A stretch of DNA of 64,000 bases from Periconia sp. R9002 (taxonomy: Eukaryota > Ascomycota > Dothideomycetes > Pleosporales > Periconiaceae), in the NCBI GenBank assembly GCA_023627715.1, contig JAMAHW010000001.1, positions 992,001-1,056,000 of the forward strand, read 5' to 3'. The notes beneath the pieces are model-generated. The model was not told where the DNA came from, ran no database searches, and saw only the letters and a program-made list of their open reading frames with translations. Below are positions 35,561 to 45,593 of this stretch, piece by piece. Both the position numbers and the translations under genes were made by a program. Each line of letters opens with the position of its first letter. Position 1 is the stretch's first letter.

Positions 35561-36643
35561 TTAGAACCCATCGTCCAATCCCTGCGCCCTTTCCGCCGCA
35601 CGCCTTTGTAGATACACATCCCACCACCATTTGTGGCTTTCCTCCGCATGTTCCCCGACCTTCTCATCCCACGGCTTCGGGCTCAGGATGTAGTGAACAT
35701 TCTTGACCTCCTGGTCTCTCCAAATCTGATGGTGTACGCCTTCGTGCCTCATCGTCTTGAGCGCATTATATATGTACGGTAGCGCGACCCAACGCCCATG
35801 GAACACATCGCCGAGCAGGGACTGGTCAGCGAAATCATAGTCAAATGCCGTGTCTTTGGCAAGTTGGTCAAGAATGAGTTGGTAGATGGCGCGAGAAGGA
35901 TTTACGACTTGTAAACCACCATTGGGCATGCCGAGACCGAAAGAGGGCGATGCTCCGGTTCGCTGTGCCTCGTCGGGTGTCGAATGCTGGGACGTAAATG
36001 CGCAGTTTTCGGGTATCCTGCATGGAATCACCCGTCAGTATACCGTCAATGTTGGTACCGAGCTGCGGCACTAAAGAGAGACGTACCAGTTCTTGGGATA
36101 ATGCGCTTTCTTCAGCGGATTGCACACACAAGCATGGCTTGCTGCAAACACTCTGTTCCCAGTCCCTCCCAACTCGGCCGGATCTAGCTCCAAATCCATA
36201 AGCTCATCCATATTCTTGAGGGCCAGCATGTCTGAGTCCAACTGCACAACTCGCTCATACTCGGTCAAGGAGAAGGGCGTCAACTTGCTCCAGCAGTCAT
36301 AGAACCGCGGGTCATTGGAGTAGTCCTTTCCCTTTGTGGGGAGCAGATATTTGACATGCTTCTTGGGAATGTTTCGCGCGTCAAGGGCTGCGTGGCCTTC
36401 TGCAGGGAAGGTATCGGTATACAGTGCGACGAGGGGGTATTTGGAGCCCTGGATCTTCAGAGAGTAATCGAGGGTAAGAAGACCGGTAAGGTACGCGGTG
36501 TTGGTGATGAGGGTGGTCCAGACTATGTTTTTTCCATTAGCTGTCGGCCGCGACCATCGCATTGCCTCAGCCGTAGAGGCGCACTCACCTTTCTTAGAGC
36601 CACCAACAGGCGCATCTACCTGCGAAGGCGCCGAAGCTGCCAT
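35561..36643 (-). CDS. GT8 glycosyltransferase, glycogenin-like
   Basis: Retaining glycosyltransferase of family 8. Exons 36643-36589, 36540-36087 and 36017-35561 give 321 residues; the introns restore SKKANGKNIVWTTLITN and NWIPENCAF. Family features: the N-terminal ANGKNIVWTTLITNTAYLTGLLTLDYSL, LVALYTDTF, the junction with metal-binding DSD in ERVVQLDSDMLALKNMDEL, a CNP substrate loop, LGMPNGGLQVVNPS, LLGDVFHGRW and the histidine-containing ending. The start at 36643 gives a natural length; the frame remains open upstream without clear homology. Glycogenin initiates glycogen, but many fungal GT8 proteins of this size act on other acceptors, so the substrate is open. Confidence 0.9.
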
Positions 36644-37303
36644 TCTCAATACTGTATTGCTCTTGTTACTGGTCTTGGGAACAAACGTCGGATTGAGACC
36701 CTGTGTCGGACGCGCGCGGGAGAGGGGCTTCGTCAGATTGTGCTTGTTTATATTTTCAATGCGCCCGGCTAGACCATTGTAGTAGACTACCCTCTGGAAT
36801 GGTAACGAAGAGAGACAGATGCTAGACATATTAGTCATCCGTAGAGATAACGCAATTCCGATCTCTGCTGAGCCATGATGATGGCTGCGCAACACATGGC
36901 CAAAAGATCGAAATGTACCATCGTGAGATACCCCACCTGTGCGGTGCCTGTGCTTCTCAGGGTTCAAGAACATGTGCACGCAGCATGCACCTACACTACT
37001 TTTCGCACGCCTCGCTAGCCGATCTCGGAGATCGTCATCGTCATGACCTCCCCTCGCGGAGACTTGCGTGTTTCCGATCTCCAACCTTGACTCTTGACTA
37101 ACGCATCAAACATGTCCATCAGTCAGCATCAGAGCAACCACAGCCCTCCGAATATAACGGCTACTCGGCCATTAGTCTTGTAGCCCTCACGTACACCCCA
37201 CCCACAAATGTATACCTCACCGTGAAGAGGCTCCTCCGTCCGGAATGCCCCCGACGTCCCCCACCACTCCCATCAACACCGTTATCCACGTCCGTATCCC
37301 GAC
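36644..37303. other. Divergent intergenic region
   Basis: Between the GT8 (-) and mitochondrial carrier (+) genes. The open frame upstream of the GT8 start was considered and not called. No repeat seen. Confidence 0.45.
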
Positions 37304-38435
37304 ATGTCTACACCAGCCGTGAGGGCCGAGATCCCACCGGGCCTCATCGATGCACCCAAGCAACGCGACGCAGACCAGAAACCGAAAAACTACCGTGGTT
37401 TCGTTGCCGGAGCTTTCTCCGGCATTACAAAGCTATGCGTGGGACATCCGTTCGATACTATCAAGGTTCGATTGCAGACCTCGGAGAGGGCGCAGTTTAG
37501 GGGGCCTGTGGATTGCTTGCTACAGACGCTGCGGAATGAAGGCGTCAAAGGCATATACAAAGGCGCGACGCCTCCATTAGTGGGATGGATGTTTATGGAC
37601 TCAGTGTACGTGCTCTCATGTCCAATATCTCTCGGTCAATACAGAAGTCACAATAGAACACGTTTGAAGAGGAACGAGATGCTAATTTCTACCTATTCAG
37701 CATGCTGGGATCATTGAGCATGTACCGACGTATCCTGAATGACAACGTTTTCAATCCGGGACGACGGAGAGACGGGGAACAGAAGAAACTTCCTACTTCC
37801 GGACATGCTTTGGCGGGTGTATTTGCAGGATGGACTGTATCCTTCATTGCCGGTCCGGTTGAGCACATCAAGGCGAGACTTCAAGTGCAGTACGCTGCAG
37901 ATAAGAGCAAGCGATTGTACAGTGGGCCTATAGACTGCTTGAAGAAGACGGTATGCCTGATCACATCCATATTCCTCGGAAATAATCGAAAGTAATGAGA
38001 ACGTACTGACACAATTGGCTGAAACAGTTCAAATCCCACGGCATACGAGGCATCTACCACGGTCTGTTCGCAACGCTCATCTTCCGAACCTTCTTCTGCT
38101 TCTGGTGGGGCACCTACGACCTCTTCACCCTCTACTTCCAGCGCAATACCTCGCTCTCCGCGCCTGTCATCAACTTCTGGGCTGGCGGTCTTTCGGCGCA
38201 GATTTTCTGGATCACTTCGTACCCGAGCGACGTTATCAAGCAGAAGATCATGACGGATCCGTTGGGAGAACAGCGAAAGTACAGGCACTGGCGCGACGCG
38301 GCGAGAGGCGTGTATAGAGATTCTGGATGGAAGGGTTACTGGAGGGGGTTCACACCGTGTTTCTTGAGGGCTTTTCCTGCGAATGCAATGGCGCTTGTCG
38401 CTTTTGAAGGGGTTATGAGGGCGTTGCCGGAGTAG
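37304..38435 (+). CDS. Mitochondrial carrier, YMC1/acylcarnitine-like
   Basis: Inner-membrane solute carrier with three repeats of two helices. Exons 37304-37605, 37701-37950 and 38028-38435 give 319 residues. The three carrier signatures are visible: HPFDTIKVRLQTS, GPVEHIKARLQVQ and YPSDVIKQKIM. Other landmarks are GATPPLVGWMFMDSVMLGSL, FRTFFCFWWGTYDLF and FLRAFPANAMALVAFEGV. The second signature has Val-Glu in place of Leu-Asp, as in the YMC/amino-acid and carnitine/acylcarnitine group. Substrate cannot be fixed from sequence alone. The introns are 95 and 77 nt with GTACGT and GTATGC donors. Confidence 0.92.
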
Positions 38436-38925
38436 GTGGCGCGTGGACTATTCGGAGAAAACACGTATTTTGCTTGAATCGCTGTACAGTGAAGAGAAGG
38501 GAAAGGACACTTAGACTTTGGCTATGATTTCAAACCATTTAGAAGAAGAAGTCTGGGATAGATGGATGCGTAGACTCCTCTCCTCAAAGGCATCAGCGGT
38601 CTGTTCATTTTAGTTTGCAGAGAATATACCCCACTTTACGCACGAACTGATTCAATTGGATAGGTAGGTATTTACCTTCTGTGATGCATTCGAACGTAAT
38701 TACTTCCAAGTTTTTGGGGTCGATCTTATCTCATGAGACTGTGTGGGAAGGAGCAGCTCGTGCCAGCATGGCCCTAGCCATGTACTTAGGTAGGTATACA
38801 ACCGCCATCAAAAGATCCTCCCTACACCGCACAGCGTCCGAACCTCACGATGCCTATATATTGACCTATCATATTCACACACCTCTTTAATATATGGCCT
38901 ATCGACTGCAGTCGAATTTCAAGCC
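38436..38925. other. Intergenic region
   Basis: 490 bp between two plus-strand genes; nothing recognised. Confidence 0.5.
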
Positions 38926-39702
38926 ATGACAGCACCTGTACAACACAACAACCTGATGGTTTCTCCAACATCTCCACGCACCGACATCTCAGAGCCGCCA
39001 GAATACTCCGTCATAGATCCAAACCTCAAACCTACTCCCTCCACTCCCGCTCGAGCTCCGACCGTTCAATCTCGCTCCTCTCCATTCATGAAAACCTTCC
39101 ACATGACCATTCATCCCGGCCGATATGGACAAATCGACATTGCGGACATATCAAACCACATTCGCACCCCCGTTTCCGGTCTAACTCGCTCCTTCGAATC
39201 CCTCGTCGAAGCAACCACAAGAACCCTATCACCCAACTCAACCTGGATAGTTCGACCCCACAAATGGTCCAACTTCTCCCACTACACCATGTTCAACGCT
39301 GACGGCGCTCCCTTCGCCGATTGTAGCCATGGCGCATTTCGGACAGGGAGAGCAGTACTTCACTTCGCGCCCTGGGCGTTGCCGCAACCCCCCACGCAAC
39401 CCGTCATCATCCGCCCAGGGCACTTCTCGCGAACGCGGCGCTTCACCATCGGCTCGCGGCGCTATCGCTGGGTCATGCATAGTCTTTGGCGAACGAAGCG
39501 GATGACGTTGTTTGAGGTTGTTGGGGAGGGTAGATGGGGGAAAGACGTCCCGGTCGCGCAGTTCACGCGGTGTAGGTGGGTTAAAGCGTGGCGTTTGTCT
39601 GTGGGATGCAGTTGTGCGGTCGTTGTGGACGAGAGGAAGGTGGACTCTTTGGTGGCTTGTTTGACTGCTTGTGTTGTGGCAACGACGTTTAAAAGGGAGT
39701 GA
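38926..39702 (+). CDS. Hypothetical protein, single exon
   Basis: 258 residues, not recognised. Residues 1-50 are Pro/Ser/Thr-rich and probably unfolded, with a PPEYS motif that resembles a PPxY (WW-binding) site. From about residue 55 the sequence becomes beta-rich (KTFHMTIHPGRYGQIDIADI, STWIVRPHKWSNFSHYTMFNADGAPFADCSH, RFTIGSRRYRWVMHSL, TLFEVVGEGRW). This pattern recalls the tubby/LURP or scramblase-like fold found in small fungal proteins, which is only an impression. The C-terminus (KVDSLVACLTACVVATTF) is mildly hydrophobic, as a terminal helix would be. Codon use looks coding throughout. Confidence 0.72.
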   Translation: MTAPVQHNNLMVSPTSPRTDISEPPEYSVIDPNLKPTPSTPARAPTVQSRSSPFMKTFHMTIHPGRYGQIDIADISNHIRTPVSGLTRSFESLVEATTRTLSPNSTWIVRPHKWSNFSHYTMFNADGAPFADCSHGAFRTGRAVLHFAPWALPQPPTQPVIIRPGHFSRTRRFTIGSRRYRWVMHSLWRTKRMTLFEVVGEGRWGKDVPVAQFTRCRWVKAWRLSVGCSCAVVVDERKVDSLVACLTACVVATTFKRE

Positions 39703-40494
39703 ACGGCCGCTGGGGGTGCTGGCTCGTCATTTGGAAGTGTATTTTTCCTAAAATCGAGGGCTTTCGGGGCGATTTTGCTCTAAACTCCGTTGCAATACCC
39801 TCTTTAATTCGTCGATTCATGTACTAGGAAGCTCATTAGAATTGTTACATCCATCGTTCAAGAGGAACGTGTTAGATCCTAGAATGATACTCATTCGGTA
39901 ACACTGCATAGTCTCTGGTACTGGCATGAGTGTGATTAAGAAACTAAGTTACATCCCTACTTATCGATGAGTTTTACTACCATACATACGCAAGATTCAC
40001 TACAATCCAATCTATTTTCTGACTGGGCTCAGGTATATTGAAGTGAATGTACCTTGGACCAATAGCAGCCATGCTTGGCGTGAACATGATCCCTGTAGCT
40101 GGTGGACAAACAACAACATCAGCGCCTAGTCCTGTACATAACTTCGTACAACCACTGTTTTCGAGCGGTTGGTTATCTGAACAAATAATATCGAGCGTGA
40201 GGACTGTGTCATACGTAAGACTCAGGCTTTATTAATGGTATTGACGGTAAATAACACTTGGTACACAACTCTAGCCTGGCACGCCGCTCACATTGGTACA
40301 GCATTGTTTAGGCACCAATATATCCGAATGTAGGCAAGTTCCTAAGCGACATCTGATATAAGGGATTGGCCGCCAGGAAATGTGAGAGCAGAAACCCCAC
40401 CACGATATTAGTCATAGTGCTACACGCCAGACTTCAAGAGCAGTGCTATAAACTTCGCGAAAACATCAACCTCGCATCACCCGGACTATACACG
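39703..40494. other. Intergenic region
   Basis: 792 bp; only very short open frames. Nothing recognised. Confidence 0.5.
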
Positions 40495-42009
40495 ATGTCC
40501 CCAAAAGTCCATGAAACCGGCCAAAGAGTATCGCCGAGGGTCGGTTTCCAGAATCTGCCAGTGGAGTTGGTTCTGCAGATTATCAGCCTGTTCGCCAATC
40601 CAGCGCGCTGTAGAGAAGACTTTGTACCTCTTTACAGTCTCAGTCTAACCAATCGCCAACTGTACCATTTGATCCTTCCTTATCTCTACCGTGTCGTCGA
40701 CAACCGATGGTACAATGAGCGAAGGTTCCCGGAGATATTTCTTCGAAACCCGCTCTTGACAGAGCAAATCAAGTACTTGGCATGCTTTGAAAAACGAAAG
40801 ATGGCACCCAGATTGGTGTCGGTCTTGAGTCATCGCGGATGGCAAGTTCTGTCCGAGAAGGCGGAAGAGCTCGGGCTCAGTAATGCCCGCTGCCTCTGCC
40901 ACATCGCACGAGCGTACAACCTGAGTGACTTTGTTGGTGTGCTCCTGCTGCTAGCTCCCAATCTGGAATGTCTGGACTTCAGTGATGAATTTGCACTGAA
41001 AGCAACTTATCAGGAGAGGTTTGCAGATGCGTTGTGGATGGCCGTCTTGGAAGACGCGGGCTGTAATAATTCACTTCTTGGTATTCGACATTTCCAGCAT
41101 CTTCATACAATCCGCATTGCCAGAGGATCATCGACACCCGAGTCAAGACTTGAAACACTTTTGCCGCTGTTCAAACTCAGATCACTCCGGACGTTGATGA
41201 TTGAAAAGCGATACATAAACCCTCGGGAATTCCTACCAATCCACGAAACGGGAGATACGAGAGACTCCTCCATCGAGAATCTATATCTACTAAGTTGTCA
41301 CATTGATTCCAGTGTTGTGGCATACTTCCTTTCCTTAATCAAGAGTCTCCATGTATTTGTTCATGATTGGCCTTCTTTCTCTATGGGCTTGCCGGACCAC
41401 TTCATAGGGTTGGACGAAACCGACCCACACATCGACCATTCCACCCTTACGACGGCACTACTCGCACACAAGAACTCGCTGGAGCATATCAGCATCGAAA
41501 GCCCCTTCATCGCCTCAGAAAACGAGATCTTCGGCACGCTCGGCGACTTCGAGGAAATGCATACGCTGCATTTTCTCGAAGTAGTGCTTCCCGACATTTT
41601 CCGCGTAAACGAGCCTTTCACGACGGACGCTCAGCTCGATACAGCGCTGAAACACCAGTGCCTCGGTCTCGCTGAAACGCTGCCTCGCAATCTCAAGCAC
41701 CTCTATCTCAGCACCGAGGCCCATGGCAAAGACGACGAATATTGGATCAGCTATCTCGAACAGGTTACCGAGCGGTGCAAGGAAAAAGCTCCTGCGTTGA
41801 TGGAAGTCAAGCTCTTTATCGAAAAGCGCAAATCGACTGGTGAGACGGTTGGACCGAAGACTTTCCCACCGATCGTCTCGCGGAATGGGGTGGCTATGTC
41901 GATAGAGTATTTGACCAATAGTCGTCACCAGTTGAACAAGGGCCGGCATTACCTTTTGAAGGAGCTGGAGTATAGAAGTTTGATGCATGATTTCGTGCCG
42001 GCGTCGTAG
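40495..42009 (+). CDS. F-box protein
   Basis: 504 residues from the ATG at 40495 (MSPKVHETG). An F-box-like motif lies at about residues 17-60: FQNLPVELVLQIISLFANP, then YSLSLTNRQLYHLILPYLYRVV. It would bind Skp1 in an SCF ubiquitin ligase. The remainder has irregular leucine-rich segments (LLLLAPNLECLDFSDEF, LETLLPLFKLRSLRTLMIEK, SIENLYLLSCHIDSS, NSLEHISIESPF, NLKHLYLSTEAHG) typical of the large, fast-evolving fungal F-box/LRR group. The target is unknown. No intron is needed. Confidence 0.85.
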   Translation: MSPKVHETGQRVSPRVGFQNLPVELVLQIISLFANPARCREDFVPLYSLSLTNRQLYHLILPYLYRVVDNRWYNERRFPEIFLRNPLLTEQIKYLACFEKRKMAPRLVSVLSHRGWQVLSEKAEELGLSNARCLCHIARAYNLSDFVGVLLLLAPNLECLDFSDEFALKATYQERFADALWMAVLEDAGCNNSLLGIRHFQHLHTIRIARGSSTPESRLETLLPLFKLRSLRTLMIEKRYINPREFLPIHETGDTRDSSIENLYLLSCHIDSSVVAYFLSLIKSLHVFVHDWPSFSMGLPDHFIGLDETDPHIDHSTLTTALLAHKNSLEHISIESPFIASENEIFGTLGDFEEMHTLHFLEVVLPDIFRVNEPFTTDAQLDTALKHQCLGLAETLPRNLKHLYLSTEAHGKDDEYWISYLEQVTERCKEKAPALMEVKLFIEKRKSTGETVGPKTFPPIVSRNGVAMSIEYLTNSRHQLNKGRHYLLKELEYRSLMHDFVPAS

Positions 42010-42397
42010 ATGGTTAAACGACGAGAGCCGGCATAGACACTGAGGAGTCGTTTGATGGAGCACGAGGACTTACGCCCAATCGTTAAACGCATCCTTGTGG
42101 CTAGCAAATTTGACATTTATCACGGCAATGGTGATATCTCGACGATAGCAGAGGTAAAAAGGTTTCCGGAAGGATCGTTCTGTTTCACTGGGGCATAACT
42201 TGAGGACGAGCATGAGCAGTTGTATCTTGCTCTGCGCCAACACACACACGTAGAAGCAAAGCTACATTCAATTCACATCCCTCCATCCATTTACCAAACA
42301 ATCCATGATCGGTTAACACAAATACATGTACAGAACACCTAGCCAACTACCTACAACATACCGTCATTTCATTCATTCCAAGTCTCTAACCACAAGT
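42010..42397. other. Convergent intergenic region
   Basis: Gap between the 3' ends of the F-box gene (+) and the SRR1-domain gene (-). Nothing recognised. Confidence 0.5.
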
Positions 42398-43630
42398 CTA
42401 ACCTATCTTTGATCGTCTCACATAAATCACAAGATCCCCAAAATACCTCTCCTCCCCAGGAAACTCAAAGCCATCATACAACTCCAAAATCTGTTGCCTT
42501 ATCCGCGGTGAGTCGGGATCACACCTATCAATCCTAGATTAGCCCTAATCGTTGCCTAAGTAACCTTTAGACAGGCAGCAAGGCCCTTTCTTACTTACTC
42601 AGGAACCTCGGGCTCTCGATCTAAAATCCTGTCTATAATGATGACAGAAGGCATTGCAAGAGAGAAAACAATTTGCTTAACCGGTACATCTGCTGCGCAG
42701 GAAACGACGACGGTCGATTCATCAACCTCTAGAAACCCCTTGGGGTCATCTAGGACGGAAATGTCGCAGTCCGCTAATATGGACCGGTCGATGATGCTGT
42801 AGTCGGGATCTTGCGTGTAGCAAACAGGACTCTGCCCGAGGTTATCTTGTTTCCCGCCGAATATATCTCGAAGCGTTAGCATTAGTGAATGTTGATAAGC
42901 GGATCGAAGGCTCATTTCATCGCCATATCCCACGGAACCCAAGGCCAGCCCAACAACCTTGGTGCATGGAATACGGTGTGTTGATGAGAGAGTTGATCGT
43001 AGCTGTTGGCAGGGCTTGCTAGCCTTCCAGGTGGTCCTTACGTTGTGGAAGAATGCGCGGGTTTGCTCGTACGACAGGGTATCATCAGCATCGACAGGTT
43101 CTTTGGACTCTTTTTTCCGGCGAACCATGGAATGCTCGATCCGCAGGCTACAATATGCAGTGCGGGGAATGTGATTGCTTGTCTTGGAAACGAGGTGCTG
43201 GAGAGGTTTATAGGAAATATAAGGTTTCTCACTGTAAGTTACCTTTGTTAAATTTTTTTTTTTCGATTTCAAAGATAAAAACTGTGTAAACGTACACTAT
43301 CATCTCTAAATCAATCTTCCCCCCAGGTACGGTAGAGCCTCCAGGGAGGATCAGCCCACTTTCTACCTTGAAATCAACCCTGCGCTGGTCAAGCCCCATT
43401 GCTGAAATATTCCCATTGTTGGCACGTGGTTCCGAAGAAAGGAGTTCAAGCTGCCTATCAACGTCTTCAATCATCTCTCGGGTATATATTGGTGTGCCGG
43501 CATCGTATAGGGATTGAATCTTTTGCGTTGCCTTGGTAATTTCGCGTTCGTCTGCAATGATTTCCTCCTCTTTTTTAGTTAAACCCCACCACCAGCTATC
43601 TCGATCGTATATATACTTTGTTCGGGGCAT
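42398..43630 (-). CDS. SRR1-domain protein
   Basis: Exons 43630-43296, 43231-42599 and 42524-42398 give 364 residues. The SRR1 domain (named after a plant circadian gene) spans about 160-340: TKVVGLALGSVGYGDEMSL, SAYQHSLMLTLRDIF, PVCYTQDPDYSIIDRSILAD, ISVLDDPKGFLEVDESTVVV, KQIVFSLAMPSVIIIDRIL. The C-terminal exon restores the usual ending, ILELYDGFEFPGEERYFGDL. The N-terminal 110 residues (MPRTKYIYDRDSWWWGLTKKEEE...) are charged and helical. The family has no settled biochemical role in fungi. In the first intron the nearer AG leads to an immediate stop; the later one at 43232 keeps the frame. Confidence 0.87.
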
Positions 43631-45593
43631 GACTTCGGGGTGTGGTTTACGTAGTGTCCTGAGGTCAACTGGTTCCGTAAGACGAGATGCGGCACAGCTA
43701 CACCGGGCTTGGCACAGTCTTCCTAATAGGAGCAATTAACCTAGGCAAGGCACCTCTACAGTCGCCCTCGGGTGATTGGTACCGGAGGCTATCAACTGGT
43801 TAACATCATGAAAAATAAAATAAACGAGTAACAGCGTCTCAAGTTGCTCTGATTTTGAACTCGATGTGTCTGCTCCTTCTTTCCCTATCATTTCCTCGCC
43901 AAATCGAATTATTTCAATCTCTCTGTCCCCAATTCTAACTAGGAAGCGAGGCAGAGTCCAGCCACGTGGAACTATGTAAAGGAGTAGGAAAGAAAATGTG
44001 GAAACGCTACTCATGTAGATACTTGGTCTACGAAGCAGTTCACCTAAGCCTTTTGCTATCAGCCTAGTCTTGTCTTTTTTCGTGTGTAGCGTTACCGTGT
44101 GTTTCTTCTGCCTGCGTCGAAACCCAGAGTAATAATACTCTGCGATGATTTATTCATCCTTTTCATAAAGCTCTCTTTTAGTGTAGCTTTGGAGATATCT
44201 GGACAGTGTGCTTTCAAAAGTCATGTTCTTCTTAAAATTTCTTTTATTGGGGCTTGAATAGAACAAGGATTGATGCATTAGGTACTTAGCAAAGCATTAA
44301 CTGATGTTATTGATACGAATGTCTGTTTAGGACGCATTTTGGGTCAATGTTTTTAGAGCAAAAAAGGAAAGGAAAGGAAATAAGTGTGGGTAGGTGATCC
44401 GATGGGCTGAGTCGTCCTTTGGTAGTATGTCTTTATCCAATTAAGTAAAAAAGAAGGACATCGTATTATCATGCAGAAGGGCACATGGATGAATGTGCGT
44501 AAACGCGATGCTGGGCTATAGCCCGCTGACATAAGGCCCAAGGAAGGGGGCCGGTGGGGAGGTTGATGGACCCCATATACCTTATTTACACATGTACATA
44601 TGTGCATATGTGTATAGATACCGAGTGATTGGTTTTTGCCGGTATCATAGTCTACTGGGTAGAAAGATTGCTACTCGCAGCACACCACCTATTCGGGAAT
44701 ATTTCCTGTTCGAATGTATTATTCGTGCGAAAAATCAAGAATGGACGTGGTGGATGATGACGTTGCGCATTCCAGAACACCTGTTCTGAGCTGCCTCATT
44801 GAGTGCATGTGCGGGGATTTGATGATGATGACGGGATGTACGCGCAGGCGATGTTGTTGGATGGGCACGTGACTGGAAAAGGGGCACGTGCATGCGTGTT
44901 TCCTTGGATTTGGATCGGGCCGCGCTTAAAATGTGAGCGATCTACGGCACAGCTGTTAGGAGATGAGATGAGATTCCTACACGGTCCCCTCTGTTTGTGC
45001 TCTGATGAAATGGTGATACGGGGGTGTTGTGGTACATGTGCGTACCTTGCATACGAGTTGAAACTCGAGGCAGAGAAGGGAGCAAAGAAGGGGTCCAAAG
45101 GGAGCTAGTTGATGTAGCGGTCGTAACGGGCTGCAACGTCAGAGTGTAAGAGAGGCGTGTCGCTGGACGGCATTGTTTGGCCTAGATTTGTTCCTTGATA
45201 GCGCCGGCGCTATGACGCAAATGGCGGCCGCGCTTGGCCGAACCGACAACCCAATCCCCGTCAATCGCGACGACGGCTTGAAACCCTTCTTCAATCAATC
45301 AATCAATTCACTCTCGCTGCCGCTCCTTGCTTTGGCTTCTTAACCTACCCCGACTTCCTTCTCTCCCCCTCCTCTTTCCCCAATCCCTCCTCCTCTACTA
45401 TACCCTTCCACCGTCCATCCGCCCACCCAATCTACACGCCAACAATCACTCGTCTCTATGGCCGCCACTTTTTGAGACCCCAAACCCCCACGCGTCCAAC
45501 GACGATACAATCCCTACGACGAACGCCCCATACGCTGCCCGACTCTAATATTCCTACCGCTCTTTCTTCCGCTCGACTGCGATCCCAACCAAA
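43631..45593. other. Divergent intergenic region, about 2 kb
   Basis: Between the SRR1-domain gene (-) and the channel gene (+). The stretch just before 45594 is C/T-rich, as is common in fungal 5' leaders. No convincing gene; several short open frames rejected. Confidence 0.5.

Noticed and set aside
36645..37084. N-terminal extension of the GT8 protein
   Set aside because: The open frame upstream of MAASAPSQ lacks glycosyltransferase features and would give an unusual length; a cryptic targeting region cannot be fully excluded.
44803..45108. 101-codon plus-strand frame with an overlapping minus-strand frame
   Set aside because: Both frames lack family features; the region is probably promoter for the channel gene.
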